Assembly (NCBI GenBank): GCA_043228905.1
Contig: JBHGNT010000016.1
Coordinates: 1-64,000 of the forward strand
DNA: 64,000 bases
Direction: 5' to 3'
From: Azolla caroliniana
Lineage: Eukaryota > Polypodiophyta
Position numbers and translations under genes: made by a program. Positions 35,306-50,233 of this stretch are shown piece by piece (position 1 is the stretch's first letter; every line of letters starts with the position of its first letter). Below the pieces are notes generated by a model. That model worked only from the letters and a program-made list of their open reading frames with translations, did no database searches and was not told the DNA's origin.

Positions 35306-37264
35306 TTTTGATTTTTTAATTCCATATCATAGCTAGCGTTGTTAGCTTCGATACGCATGTTTGAACACGAAAATCCGATATCACACGAGCCAGGTATGAA
35401 CATTTTAATTTGCTCACGCGCTCTTCTCAAGTCCCTTCTTAAATTTGCTAATTTCTTCATGTCTCTCGGCCTGAGTGTCAAAATTTCGATTTTTTAATTC
35501 CATATCATAGCTAGCGTTGTTAGCTTCGATACGCATGTTTGAACACGAAAATCCGATATCACACGAGCCAGGTATGAACATTTTAATTGACTCACGCGCT
35601 CTTCTCAAGTCCCTCCTCAAATTTGCTAATTTCTTCATGTCTCTCGGTCTGAGTTTCAAAATTTTGATTTTTTAATTCCATATCATAGCTAGCGTTGTTA
35701 GCTTCGATACGCATGTTTGAACACGAAAATCCGATATCACACGAGCCAGGTATGAACATTTTAATTGACTCACGCGCTCTTCTCAAGTCCCTCCTCAAAT
35801 TTGCTAATTTCTTCATGTCTGTCGGCCTGAGTTTCAAAATCTTGATTTTTTAATTCTATATCATAGCTAGTGTTGTTAGCTTCGATACGCATGTTTGAAC
35901 ACAAAAATCCGATATCACACAAGCCAGGTATGAACATTTTAATTTGCTCACGCGCTCTTCTCAAGTCCCTCCTCAGATTTGCTAATTTCTTCATGTCTGT
36001 CGGCCTGAGTTTCAAAATTTTCATTTTTTAATTCCATATCATAGCTAGCGTTGTTAGCTTCGATACGCATGTTTGAACACGAAAATCCGATATCACACGA
36101 GCCAGGTATTGAACATTTTAATTGACTCACGCGCTCTTCTCAAGTCCCTCCTCAAATTTGCTAATTTCTTCATGTCTCTCGACCTGAGTTTCAAAATCTC
36201 GATTTTTTAATTCTATATCATAGCTAACGTTGTTAGCTTCGATACGCATGTTTGAACACAAAAATCCGATATCACACGAGCCAGGTATGAACATTTTAAT
36301 TTGCTCACGCGCTCTTCTCAATACCCTCCTCAAATTTGCTAATTTCTTCATGTCTCTCGACCTGAGTTTCAAAATCTTGATTTTTTAATTCCATATCATA
36401 GCTAGCGTTGTTAGCTTCGATACGCATGTTTGAACACAAAAATCCGATATCACACGAGCCAGGTATGAACATTTTAATTGACTCACGCGCTCTTCTCAAG
36501 TCCCTCCTCAAATTTGCTAATTTCTTCATGTCTCTCGACCTGAGTTTCACAATCTCAATTTTTTAATTCCATATCATAGCTAACGTTGTTAGCTTCGATA
36601 CGCATGTTTGAACACAAAAATCCGATATCACAAGAGCCAGGTATGAACATTTTAATTGACTCACGCGCTCTTCTCAAGTCCCTCCTCAAATTAGCTAATT
36701 TCGTCATGTCTCTCGACCTGAGTTTTAGAATCTCGATTTTTTCATTCTGTATCATAGCTAGCGTTGTTAGCTTCGATACGCATGTTTGAACACAAAAATC
36801 CGATATCACACGAGCCAGTTATGAACATTTTAATTGACTCACGCGCTCTTCTCAAGTCCCTCCTCAAATTTGCTAATTTCATCATGTCTCTCGACCTGAG
36901 TTTCAAAATCTCAATTTTTTAATTCTATATCATAGCTAGCGTTGTTAGCTTTGATACGCATGTTTGAACACAGAAATCCGATATCACACGAGCCAGGTAT
37001 GAACATTTTAATTTGCTCACGCGCTCTTCTCAAGTCCCTCCTCAAATTTGCTAATTTCTTCATGTCTCTCGACCTGAGTTTCAGAATCTTGATTTTTTAA
37101 TTTCATATCATAGCTAGCGTTGTTAGCTTCGATACGCATGTTTGAACACAAAAATCCGATATCACACGAGCCAGGTATGAACATTTTAATTTAGTCACGG
37201 GCTCTTCTAAAGTCCCTCCTCAAATTTGCTAATTTCTTCATGTCTCTCGGCCTGAGTTTCAAAA
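35306..37264. repeat. 1,959-bp tandem duplication, unit 2
   Basis: Direct neighbour of unit 1 and nearly identical to it. Its 179-bp monomer lies around 36,106-36,115. Only this copy continues into the longer 4.9-kb pattern, so unit 1 appears to be a partial duplication of the beginning of that pattern. Confidence 0.85.
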
Positions 37265-40200
37265 TCTCGATTTTTTAATTCTATATCAGAGCTAGCGTTG
37301 TTAGCTTCGATACGCATGTTTGAACACAAAAATCCGATATCACACGAGCCAGGTATGAACATTTTAATTTAGTCACGGGCTCTTCTAAAGTCCCTCCTCA
37401 AATTTGCTAATTTCTTCATGTCTCTCGACCTAAGTTTCAACATCTTGATTTTTTAATTCTATATTATAGCTAGCGTTGTTAGCTTCGATACGCATGTTTG
37501 AACATAAAAATCCGATATCACACGAGTGAGGTATGAACATTTTAATTGACTCACGCGCTCTTCTCAAGTCCCTCCTCAAATTAGCTAATATCTTCATGTC
37601 TCTCGACCTGAGTTTCAGAATGTCGATTTTTTAATTCGATATCATAGCTAGCGTTGTTAGCTTCGATACGCATGTTTGAACACAAAAATCCGATATCACA
37701 CGAGCCAGGTATGAAAATTTTAATTTGCTCACGCGCTCTTCTCAAGTCCCTTCTCAAATTTGCTAATTTCTTCATGTCTCTCGGCCTGAGTTTCAAAATT
37801 TTGATTTTTTAATTCCATATCATAGCTAGCGTTGTTAGCTTCGATACGCATGTTTGAAGACGAAAATCCGATATCACACGAGCCAGGTATGAACATTTTA
37901 ATTGACTCACGCGCTCTTCTCAAGTCCCTCCTCAAATTTGCTAATTTCTTCATGTCTCTCGGCCTGAGTTTCAAAATCTCGATTCTTTAATTCTATATCA
38001 GAGCTAGCGTTGTTAGCTTCGATACGCATGTTTGAACACAAAAATCCGATATCACACGAGCCAGATATGAACATTTTAATTTAGTCACGGGCTCTTCTAA
38101 ACTCCCTCCTCAAATTTGCTAATTTCTTCATGTCTCTCGACCTGAGTTTCAGAATCTTGATTTTTTAATTCCATATCATAGCTAGCGTTGTTAGCTTCGA
38201 TACGCATGTTTGAACACAAAAATCCGATATCACACGAGCCAGGTATGAACATTTTAATTTAGTCACGGGCTCTTCTAAAGTCCCTCCTCAAATTTGCTAA
38301 TTTCTTCATGTGTCTCGGCCTGAGTTTCAAAATCTCGATTTTTTAATTCTATATCAGAGCTAGCGTTGTTAGCTTCGATACGCATGTTTGAACACAAAAA
38401 TCCGATATCACACGAGCCAGGTATGAACATTTTAATTTAGTCACGGGCTCTTCTAAACTCCCTCCTCAAATTTGCTAATTTCTTCATGTCTCTCGACCTG
38501 AGTTTCAAAATCTCGATTTTTTAATTCTATATCATAGCTAGCGTTGTTAGCTTCGATACGCATGTTTGAACATAAAAATCAGATATCACACGAATCAGGT
38601 ATGAAAATTTTAATTGACTCACGCGCTCTTCTCAAGTCCCTCCTCAAATTAGCTAATTTCTTCATGTCTCTCGACCTGAGTTTCAGAATGTCGATTTTTG
38701 AATTCGATATCATAGCTAGCGTTGTTAGCTTCGATACGCATGTTTGAACACAAAAATCCGATATCACACGAGCCAGGTATGAACATTTTAATTGACTCAC
38801 GCGCTCTTCTCAAGTCCCTCCTCAAATTAGCTAATTTCGTCATATCTCTCGACCTGAGTTTCAGAATCTCGATTTTTTAATTCTATATCATAGCTAGCGT
38901 TGTTAGCTTCGATACGCATGTTTGAACACAAAAATCCGATATCACACGAGCCAGGTATGAACATTTTAATTTAGTCACGCGCTCTTCTCAAGTCCCTCCT
39001 CAAATTTGCTAATTTCTTCATGTCTCTCGACCTGAGTTTCAGAATCTTGATTTTTGAATTCGATATCATAGCTAGCGTTGTTAGCTTCGATACGCATGTT
39101 TGAACACAAAAATCCGATATCACACGAGCCAGGTATGAACATTTTAATTTAGTCACGGGCTCTTCTAAAGTCCCTCCTCAAATTTGCTAATTTCTTCATG
39201 TCTCTCGACCTAAGTTTCAAAATCTTGATTTTTTAATTCTATATTATAGCTAGCGTTGTTAGCTTCGATACGCATGTTTGAACATAAAAATCCGATATCA
39301 CACGAGTGAGGTATGAACATTTTAATTGACTCACGCGCTCTTCTCAAGTCCCTCCTCAAATTAGCTAATTTCTTCATGTCTGTCGACCTGAGTTTCAGAA
39401 TGTCGATTTTTTAATTCGATATCATAGCTAGCGTTGTTAGCTTCGATACGCATGTTTGAACACAAAAATCCGATATCACACGAGCCAGGTATGAAAATTT
39501 TAATTTGCTCACGCGCTCTTCTCAAGTCCCTTCTCAAATTTGCTAATTTCTTCATGTCTCTCGGCCTGAGTTTCAAAATTTTGATTTTTTAGTCCCTTCT
39601 CATGTCTGTCGGCCTGAGTTTCAAAATTTTCATTTTTTAATTCCATATTATAGCTAGCGTTGTTAGCTTCGATACGCATGTTTGAACACGAAAATCCGAT
39701 ATCACACGAGCCAGGTATTGAACATTTTAATTGACTCACTCGCTCTTCTCAAGTCCCTCCTCAAATTTGCTAATTTCTTCATGTCTCTCGACCTGAGTTT
39801 CAAAATCTCGATTTTTTAATTCTATATCATAGCTAACGTTGTTAGCTTCGATACGCATGTTTGAACACAAAAATCCGATATCACACGAGCCAGGTATGAA
39901 CATTTTAATTTGCTCACGCGCTCTTCTCAAGTCCCTCCTCAAATTTGCTAATTTCTTCATGTCTCTCGACCTGAGTTTCAAAATCTTGATTTTTTAATTC
40001 CATATCATAGCTAGCGTTGTTAGCTTCGATACGCATGTTTGAACACAAAAATCCGATATCACACGAGCCAGGTATGAACATTTTAATTTGCTCACGCGCT
40101 CTTCTCAAGTCCCTCCTCAAATTTGCTAATTTCGTCATGTCTCTCGACCTGAGTTTCAAAATCTCAATTTTTTAATTCCATATCATAGCTAGCGTTGTTA

Positions 40201-40447
40201 GCTTCGATACGCATGTTTGAACACAAAAATCCGATATCACACGAGCCAGGTATGAACATTTTAATTGACTCACGCGCTCTTCTCAAGTCCCTCCTCAAAT
40301 TTGCTAATTTCTTCATGTCTCTCAGCCTGAGTTTCAAAATCTTGATTTTTTAATTCCATATCATAGCTAGCGTTGTTAGCTTCGATACGCATGTTTGAAC
40401 ACAAAAATCCGATATCACACGAGCCAGGTATGAACATTTTAATTTGC
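35414..40447. repeat. Long higher-order repeat family, copy 1 (5,034 bp)
   Basis: Copies were delimited by one recognisable monomer (CCTTCTTAAATTTGC with GAGTGTCAAAATTTCG) that recurs at 33455, 35414, 40448, 45304 and 50921. This copy has one more monomer than copy 2. It contains distinctive units with ATATCAGAGC, ACGAGTGAGG and ATTTTTGAATTCG, and one 48-bp monomer fragment at 39592. Confidence 0.82.
39592..39639. repeat. 48-bp monomer fragment inserted between units
   Basis: After GATTTTTTA the sequence jumps to GTCCCTTCTCATGTCTGTCG and ends CATTTTTTA, then resumes ATTCC. The fragment equals the 3' part of the 172-bp monomer type, with its TCTGTCGGCC and AAAATTTTC variants. A jump between two T6-A tracts explains it. 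The same junction recurs at 44804, 49660, 50421 and 55277. Confidence 0.92.
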
Positions 40448-43400
40448 TCACGCGCTCTTCTCAAGTCCCTTCTTAAATTTGCTAATTTCTTCATGTCTCT
40501 CGGCCTGAGTGTCAAAATTTCGATTTTTTAATTCCATATCATAGCTAGCGTTGTTAGCTTCGATACGCATGTTTGAACACGAAAATCCGATATCACACGA
40601 GCCAGGTATGAACATTTTAATTGACTCACGCGCTCTTCTCAAGTCCCTCCTCAAATTTGCTAATTTCTTCATGTCTCTCGGTCTGAGTTTCAAAATTTTG
40701 ATTTTTTAATTCCATATCATAGCTAGCGTTGTTAGCTTCGATACGCATGTTTGAACACAAAAATCCGATATCACACGAGCCAGGTATGAACATTTTAATT
40801 GACTCACGCGCTCTTCTCAAGTCCCTCCTCAAATTTGCTAATTTCTTCATGTCTGTCGGCCTGAGTTTCAAAATCTTGATTTTTTAATTCTATATCATAG
40901 CTAGTGTTGTTAGCTTCGATACGCATGTTTGAACACAAAAATCCGATATCACACAAGCCAGGTATGAACATTTTAATTTGCTCACGCGCTCTTCTCAAGT
41001 CCCTCCTCAGATTTGCTAATTTCTTCATGTCTGTCGGCCTGAGTTTCAAAATTTTCATTTTTTAATTCCATATCATAGCTAGCGTTGTTAGCTTCGATAC
41101 GCATGTTTGAACACGAAAATCCGATATCACACGAGCCAGGTATTGAACATTTTAATTGACTCACGCGCTCTTCTCAAGTCCCTCCTCAAATTTGCTAATT
41201 TCTTCATGTCTCTCGACCTGAGTTTCAAAATCTCGATTTTTTAATTCTATATCATAGCTAACGTTGTTAGCTTCGATACGCATGTTTGAACACAAAAATC
41301 CGATATCACACGAGCCAGGTATGAACATTTTAATTTGCTCACGCGCTCTTCTCAATACCCTCCTCAAATTTGCTAATTTCTTCATATCTCTCGACCTGAG
41401 TTTCAAAATCTTGATTTTTTAATTCCATATCATAGCTAGCGTTGTTAGCTTCGATACGCATGTTTGAACACAAAAATCCGATATCACACGAGCCAGGTAT
41501 GAACATTTTAATTGACTCACGCGCTCTTCTCAAGTCCCTCCTCAAATTTGCTAATTTCTTCATGTCTCTCGACCTGAGTTTCACAATCTCAATTTTTTAA
41601 TTCCATATCATAGCTAACGTTGTTAGCTTCGATACGCATGTTTGAACACAAAAATCCGATATCACAAGAGCCAGGTATGAACATTTTAATTGACTCACGC
41701 GCTCTTCTCAAGTCCCTCCTCAAATTAGCTAATTTCGTCATGTCTCTCGACCTGAGTTTTAGAATCTCGATTTTTTAATTCTGTATCATAGCTAGCGTTG
41801 TTAGCTTCGATACGCATGTTTGAACACAAAAATCCGATATCACACGAGCCAGTTATGAACATTTTAATTGACTCACGCGCTCTTCTCAAGTCCCTCCTCA
41901 AATTTGCTAATTTCATCATGTCTCTCGACCTGAGTTTCAAAATCTCAATTTTTTAATTCTATATCATAGCTAGCGTTGTTAGCTTTGATACGCATGTTTG
42001 AACACAGAAATCCGATATCACACGAGCCAGGTATGAACATTTTAATTTGCTCACGCGCTCTTCTCAAGTCCCTCCTCAAATTTGCTAATTTCTTCATGTC
42101 TCTCGACCTGAGTTTCAGAATCTTGATTTTTTAATTTCATATCATAGCTAGCGTTGTTAGCTTCGATACGCATGTTTGAACACAAAAATCCGATATCACA
42201 CGAGCCAGGTATGAACATTTTAATTTAGTCACGGGCTCTTCTAAAGTCCCTCCTCAAATTTGCTAATTTCTTCATGTCTCTCGGCCTGAGTTTCAAAATC
42301 TCGATTTTTTAATTCTATATCAGAGCTAGCGTTGTTAGCTTCGATACGCATGTTTGAACACAAAAATCCGATATCACACGAGCCAGGTATGAACATTTTA
42401 ATTTAGTCACGGGCTCTTCTAAAGTCCCTCCTCAAATTTGCTAATTTCTTCATGTCTCTCGACCTAAGTTTCAACATCTTGATTTTTTAATTCTATATTA
42501 TAGCTAGCGTTGTTAGCTTCGATACGCATGTTTGAACATAAAAATCCGATATCACACGAGTGAGGTATGAACATTTTAATTGACTCACGCGCTCTTCTCA
42601 AGTCCCTCCTCAAATTAGCTAATATCTTCATGTCTCTCGACCTGAGTTTCAGAATGTCGATTTTTTAATTCGATATCATAGCTAGCGTTGTTAGCTTCGA
42701 TACGCATGTTTGAACACAAAAATCCGATATCACACGAGCCAGGTATGAAAATTTTAATTTGCTCACGCGCTCTTCTCAAGTCCCTTCTCAAATTTGCTAA
42801 TTTCTTCATGTCTCTCGGCCTGAGTTTCAAAATTTTGATTTTTTAATTCCATATCATAGCTAGCGTTGTTAGCTTCGATACGCATGTTTGAACACGAAAA
42901 TCCGATATCACACGAGCCAGGTATGAACATTTTAATTGACTCACGCGCTCTTCTCAAGTCCCTCCTCAAATTTGCTAATTTCTTCATGTCTCTCGGCCTG
43001 AGTTTCAAAATCTCGATTCTTTAATTCTATATCAGAGCTAGCGTTGTTAGCTTCGATACGCATGTTTGAACACAAAAATCCGATATCACACGAGCCAGAT
43101 ATGAACATTTTAATTTAGTCACGGGCTCTTCTAAAGTCCCTCCTCAAATTTGCTAATTTCTTCATGTCTCTCGACCTGAGTTTCAGAATCTTGATTTTTT
43201 AATTCCATATCATAGCTAGCGTTGTTAGCTTCGATACGCATGTTTGAACACAAAAATCCGATATCACACGAGCCAGGTATGAACATTTTAATTTAGTCAC
43301 GGGCTCTTCTAAAGTCCCTCCTCAAATTTGCTAATTTCTTCATGTGTCTCGGCCTGAGTTTCAAAATCTCGATTTTTTAATTCTATATCAGAGCTAGCGT

Positions 43401-45303
43401 TGTTAGCTTCGATACGCATGTTTGAACACAAAAATCCGATATCACACGAGCCAGGTATGAACATTTTAATTTAGTCACGGGCTCTTCTAAACTCCCTCCT
43501 CAAATTTGCTAATTTCTTCATGTCTCTCGACCTGAGTTTCAAAATCTCGATTTTTTAATTCTATATCATAGCTAGCGTTGTTAGCTTCGATACGCATGTT
43601 TGAACATAAAAATCCGATATCACACGAATCAGGTATGAACATTTTAATTGACTCACGCGCTCTTCTCAAGTCCCTCCTCAAATTAGCTAATTTCTTCATG
43701 TCTCTCGACCTGAGTTTCAGAATGTCGATTTTTGAATTCGATATCATAGCTAGCGTTGTTAGCTTCGATACGCATGTTTGAACACAAAAATCCGATATCA
43801 CACGAGCCAGGTATGAACATTTTAATTGACTCACGCGCTCTTCTCAAGTCCCTCCTCAAATTAGCTAATTTCGTCATATCTCTCGACCTGAGTTTTAGAA
43901 TCTCGATTTTTTAATTCTATATCATAGCTAGCGTTGTTAGCTTCGATACGCATGTTTGAACACAAAAATCCGATATCACACGAGCCAGGTATGAACATTT
44001 TAATTGACTCACGCGCTCTTCTCAAGTCCCTCCTCAAATTTGCTAATTTCATCATGTCTCTCGACCTGAGTTTCAAAATCTCAATTTTTTAATTCTCTAT
44101 CATAGCTAGCGTTGTTAGCTTTGATACGCATGTTTGAACACAGAAATCCGATATCACACGAGCCAGGTATGAACATTTTAATTTAGTCACGCGCTCTTCT
44201 CAAGTCCCTCCTCAAATTTGCTAATTTCTTCATGTCTCTCGACCTGAGTTTCAGAATCTTGATTTTTTAATTCCATATCATAGCTAGCGTTGTTAGCTTC
44301 GATACGCATGTTTGAACACAAAAATCCGATATCACACGAGCCAGGTATGAACATTTTAATTTAGTCACGGGCTCTTCTAAAGTCCCTCCTCAAATTTGCT
44401 AATTTCTTCATGTCTCTCGACCTAAGTTTCAAAATCTTGATTTTTTAATTCTATATTATAGCTAGCGTTGTTAGCTTCGATACGCATGTTTGAACATAAA
44501 AATCCGATATCACACGAGTGAGGTATGAACATTTTAATTGACTCACGCGCTCTTCTCAAGTCCCTCCTCAAATTAGCTAATTTCTTCATGTCTGTCGACC
44601 TGAGTTTCAGAATGTCGATTTTTTAATTCGATATCATAGCTAGCGTTGTTAGCTTCGATACGCATGTTTGAACACAAAAATCCGATATCACACGAGCCAG
44701 GTATGAAAATTTTAATTTGCTCACGCGCTCTTCTCAAGTCCCTTCTCAAATTTGCTAATTTCTTCATGTCTCTCGGCCTGAGTTTCAAAATTTTGATTTT
44801 TTAGTCCCTTCTCATGTCTGTCGGCCTGAGTTTCAAAATTTTCATTTTTTAATTCCATATTATAGCTAGCGTTGTTAGCTTCGATACGCATGTTTGAACA
44901 CGAAAATCCGATATCACACGAGCCAGGTATTGAACATTTTAATTGACTCACTCGCTCTTCTCAAGTCCCTCCTCAAATTTGCTAATTTCTTCATGTCTCT
45001 CGACCTGAGTTTCAAAATCTCGATTTTTTAATTCTATATCATAGCTAACGTTGTTAGCTTCGATACGCATGTTTGAACACAAAAATCCGATATCACACGA
45101 GCCAGGTATGAACATTTTAATTTGCTCACGCGCTCTTCTCAAGTCCCTCCTCAAATTTGCTAATTTCTTCATGTCTCTCGACCTGAGTTTCAAAATCTTG
45201 ATTTTTTAATTCCATATCATAGCTAGCGTTGTTAGCTTCGATACGCATGTTTGAACACAAAAATCCGATATCACACGAGCCAGGTATGAACATTTTAATT
45301 TGC
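40448..45303. repeat. Long higher-order repeat family, copy 2 (4,856 bp)
   Basis: Length equals 27 x 178 + 48 (fragment at 44804) + 2 (179-bp monomers near 41,146 and 44,931). Units correspond to copy 3 at +4,856 throughout, with very few differences. Confidence 0.87.
44804..44851. repeat. 48-bp monomer fragment
   Basis: Same junction as at 39592, inherited by duplication of the whole repeat (offset 5,212). Confidence 0.92.
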
Positions 45304-48300
45304 TCACGCGCTCTTCTCAAGTCCCTTCTTAAATTTGCTAATTTCTTCATGTCTCTCGGCTTGAGTGTCAAAATTTCGATTTTTTAATTCCATATCATAG
45401 CTAGCGTTGTTAGCTTCGATACGCATGTTTGAACACGAAAATCCGATATCACACGAGCCAGGTATGAACATTTTAATTGACTCACGCGCTCTTCTCAAGT
45501 CCCTCCTCAAATTTGCTAATTTCTTCATGTCTCTCGGTCTGAGTTTCAAAATTTTGATTTTTTAATTCCATATCATAGCTAGCGTTGTTAGCTTCGATAC
45601 GCATGTTTGAACACAAAAATCCGATATCACACGAGCCAGGTATGAACATTTTAATTGACTCACGCGCTCTTCTCAAGTCCCTCCTCAAATTTGCTAATTT
45701 CTTCATGTCTGTCGGCCTGAGTTTCAAAATCTTGATTTTTTAATTCTATATCATAGCTAGTGTTGTTAGCTTCGATACGCATGTTTGAACACAAAAATCC
45801 GATATCACACAAGCCAGGTATGAACATTTTAATTTGCTCACGCGCTCTTCTCAAGTCCCTCCTCAGATTTGCTAATTTCTTCATGTCTGTCGGCCTGAGT
45901 TTCAAAATTTTCATTTTTTAATTCCATATCATAGCTAGCGTTGTTAGCTTCGATACGCATGTTTGAACACGAAAATCCGATATCACACGAGCCAGGTATT
46001 GAACATTTTAATTGACTCACGCGCTCTTCTCAAGTCCCTCCTCAAATTTGCTAATTTCTTCATGTCTCTCGACCTGAGTTTCAAAATCTCGATTTTTTAA
46101 TTCTATATCATAGCTAACGTTGTTAGCTTCGATACGCATGTTTGAACACAAAAATCCGATATCACACGAGCCAGGTATGAACATTTTAATTTGCTCACGC
46201 GCTCTTCTCAATACCCTCCTCAAATTTGCTAATTTCTTCATGTCTCTCGACCTGAGTTTCAAAATCTTGATTTTTTAATTCCATATCATAGCTAGCGTTG
46301 TTAGCTTCGATACGCATGTTTGAACACAAAAATCCGATATCACACGAGCCAGGTATGAACATTTTAATTGACTCACGCGCTCTTCTCAAGTCCCTCCTCA
46401 AATTTGCTAATTTCTTCATGTCTCTCGACCTGAGTTTCACAATCTCAATTTTTTAATTCCATATCATAGCTAACGTTGTTAGCTTCGATACGCATGTTTG
46501 AACACAAAAATCCGATATCACAAGAGCCAGGTATGAACATTTTAATTGACTCACGCGCTCTTCTCAAGTCCCTCCTCAAATTAGCTAATTTCGTCATGTC
46601 TCTCGACCTGAGTTTTAGAATCTCGATTTTTTAATTCTGTATCATAGCTAGCGTTGTTAGCTTCGATACGCATGTTTGAACACAAAAATCCGATATCACA
46701 CGAGCCAGTTATGAACATTTTAATTGACTCACGCGCTCTTCTCAAGTCCCTCCTCAAATTTGCTAATTTCATCATGTCTCTCGACCTGAGTTTCAAAATC
46801 TCAATTTTTTAATTCTATATCATAGCTAGCGTTGTTAGCTTTGATACGCATGTTTGAACACAGAAATCCGATATCACACGAGCCAGGTATGAACATTTTA
46901 ATTTGCTCACGCGCTCTTCTCAAGTCCCTCCTCAAATTTGCTAATTTCTTCATGTCTCTCGACCTGAGTTTCAGAATCTTGATTTTTTAATTTCATATCA
47001 TAGCTAGCGTTGTTAGCTTCGATACGCATGTTTGAACACAAAAATCCGATATCACACGAGCCAGGTATGAACATTTTAATTTAGTCACGGGCTCTTCTAA
47101 AGTCCCTCCTCAAATTTGCTAATTTCTTCATGTCTCTCGGCCTGAGTTTCAAAATCTCGATTTTTTAATTCTATATCAGAGCTAGCGTTGTTAGCTTCGA
47201 TACGCATGTTTGAACACAAAAATCCGATATCACACGAGCCAGGTATGAACATTTTAATTTAGTCACGGGCTCTTCTAAAGTCCCTCCTCAAATTTGCTAA
47301 TTTCTTCATGTCTCTCGACCTAAGTTTCAACATCTTGATTTTTTAATTCTATATTATAGCTAGCGTTGTTAGCTTCGATACGCATGTTTGAACATAAAAA
47401 TCCGATATCACACGAGTGAGGTATGAACATTTTAATTGACTCACGCGCTCTTCTCAAGTCCCTCCTCAAATTAGCTAATATCTTCATGTCTCTCGACCTG
47501 AGTTTCAGAATGTCGATTTTTTAATTCGATATCATAGCTAGCGTTGTTAGCTTCGATACGCATGTTTGAACACAAAAATCCGATATCACACGAGCCAGGT
47601 ATGAAAATTTTAATTTGCTCACGCGCTCTTCTCAAGTCCCTTCTCAAATTTGCTAATTTCTTCATGTCTCTCGGCCTTAGTTTCAAAATTTTGATTTTTT
47701 AATTCCATATCATAGCTAGCGTTGTTAGCTTCGATACGCATGTTTGAACACGAAAATCCGATATCACACGAGCCAGGTATGAACATTTTAATTGACTCAC
47801 GCGCTCTTCTCAAGTCCCTCCTCAAATTTGCTAATTTCTTCATGTCTCTCGGCCTGAGTTTCAAAATCTCGATTCTTTAATTCTATATCAGAGCTAGCGT
47901 TGTTAGCTTCGATACGCATGTTTGAACACAAAAATCCGATATCACACGAGCCAGATATGAATATTTTAATTTAGTCACGGGCTCTTCTAAAGTCCCTCCT
48001 CAAATTTGCTAATTTCTTCATGTCTCTCGACCTGAGTTTCAGAATCTTGATTTTTTAATTCCATATCATAGCTAGCGTTGTTAGCTTCGATACGCATGTT
48101 TGAACACAAAAATCCGATATCACACGAGCCAGGTATGAACATTTTAATTTAGTCACGGGCTCTTCTAAAGTCCCTCCTCAAATTTGCTAATTTCTTCATG
48201 TGTCTCGGCCTGAGTTTCAAAATCTCGATTTTTTAATTCTATATCAGAGCTAGCGTTGTTAGCTTCGATACGCATGTTTGAACACAAAAATCCGATATCA

Positions 48301-49472
48301 CACGAGCCAGGTATGAACATTTTAATTTAGTCACGGGCTCTTCTAAACTCCCTCCTCAAATTTGCTAATTTCTTCATGTCTCTCGACCTGAGTTTCAAAA
48401 TCTCGATTTTTTAATTCTATATCATAGCTAGCGTTGTTAGCTTCGATACGCATGTTTGAACATAAAAATCCGATATCACACGAATCAGGTATGAACATTT
48501 TAATTGACTCACGCGCTCTTCTCAAGTCCCTCCTCAAATTAGCTAATTTCTTCATGTCTCTCGACCTGAGTTTCAGAATGTCGATTTTTGAATTCGATAT
48601 CATAGCTAGCGTTGTTAGCTTCGATACGCATGTTTGAACACAAAAATCCGATATCACACGAGCCAGGTATGAACATTTTAATTGACTCACGCGCTCTTCT
48701 CAAGTCCCTCCTCAAATTAGCTAATTTCGTCATATCTCTCGACCTGAGTTTCAGAATCTCGATTTTTTAATTCTATATCATAGCTAGCGTTGTTAGCTTC
48801 GATACGCATGTTTGAACACAAAAATCCGATATCACACGAGCCAGGTATGAACATTTTAATTGACTCACTCGCTCTTCTCAAGTCCCTCCTCAAATTTGCT
48901 AATTTCATCATGCCTCTCGACCTGAGTTTCAAAATCTCAATTTTTTAATTCTCTATCATAGCTAGCGTTGTTAGCTTTGATACGCATGTTTGAACACAGA
49001 AATCCGATATCACACGAGCCAGGTATGAACATTTTAATTTAGTCACGCGCTCTTCTCAAGTCCCTCCTCAAATTTGCTAATTTCTTCATGTCTCTCGACC
49101 TGAGTTTCAGAATCTTGATTTTTTAATTCCATATCATAGCTAGCGTTGTTAGCTTCGATACGCATGTTTGAACACAAAAATCCGATATCACACGAGCCAG
49201 GTATGAACATTTTAATTTAGTCACGGGCTCTTCTAAAGTCCCTCCTCAAATTTGCTAATTTCTTCATGTCTCTCGACCTAAGTTTCAAAATCTTGATTTT
49301 TTAATTCTATATTATAGCTAGCGTTGTTAGCTTCGATACGCATGTTTGAACATAAAAATCCGATATCACACGAGTGAGGTATGAACATTTTAATTGACTC
49401 ACGCGCTCTTCTCAAGTCCCTCCTCAAATTAGCTAATTTCTTCATGTCTGTCGACCTGAGTTTCAGAATGTC

Positions 49473-50183
49473 GATTTTTTAATTCGATATCATAGCTAGC
49501 GTTGTTAGCTTCGATACGCATGTTTGAACACAAAAATCCGATATCACACGAGCCAGGTATGAAAATTTTAATTTGCTCACGCGCTCTTCTCAAGTCCCTT
49601 CTCAAATTTGCTAATTTCTTCATGTCTCTCGGCCTGAGTTTCAAAATTTTGATTTTTTAGTCCCTTCTCATGTCTGTCGGCCTGAGTTTCAAAATTTTCA
49701 TTTTTTAATTCCATATTATAGCTAGCGTTGTTAGCTTCGATACGCATGTTTGAACACGAAAATCCGATATCACACGAGCCAGGTATTGAACATTTTAATT
49801 GACTCACTCGCTCTTCTCAAGTCCCTCCTCAAATTTGCTAATTTCTTCATGTCTCTCGACCTGAGTTTTAAAATCTCGATTTTTTAATTCTATATCATAG
49901 CTAACGTTGTTAGCTTCGATACGCATGTTTGAACACAAAAATCCGATATCACACGAGCCAGGTATGAACATTTTAATTTGCTCACGCGCTCTTCTCAAGT
50001 CCCTCCTCAAATTTGCTAATTTCTTCATGTCTCTCGACCTGAGTTTCAAAATCTTGATTTTTTAATTCCATATCATAGCTAGCGTTGTTAGCTTCGATAC
50101 GCATGTTTGAACACAAAAATCCGATATCACACGAGCCAGGTATGAACATTTTAATTTGCTCACGCGCTCTTCTCAAGTCCCTC
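49473..50183. repeat. 761-bp local duplication, left copy
   Basis: The interval from here recurs at +761: 4 x 178 + 48 (fragment at 49660) + 1 (179-bp monomer near 49,787). Minor differences include GAGTTTTAAAATCTCG here (49,864) against GAGTTTCAAAATCTCG. Confidence 0.85.
49660..49707. repeat. 48-bp monomer fragment, left of the duplicated pair
   Basis: Same junction as at 39592. Counterpart of 44804 at +4,856. Confidence 0.92.
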
Positions 50184-50233
50184 CTCAAATTAGCTAATTT
50201 CGTCATATCTCTCGACCTGAGTTTCAGAATCTC

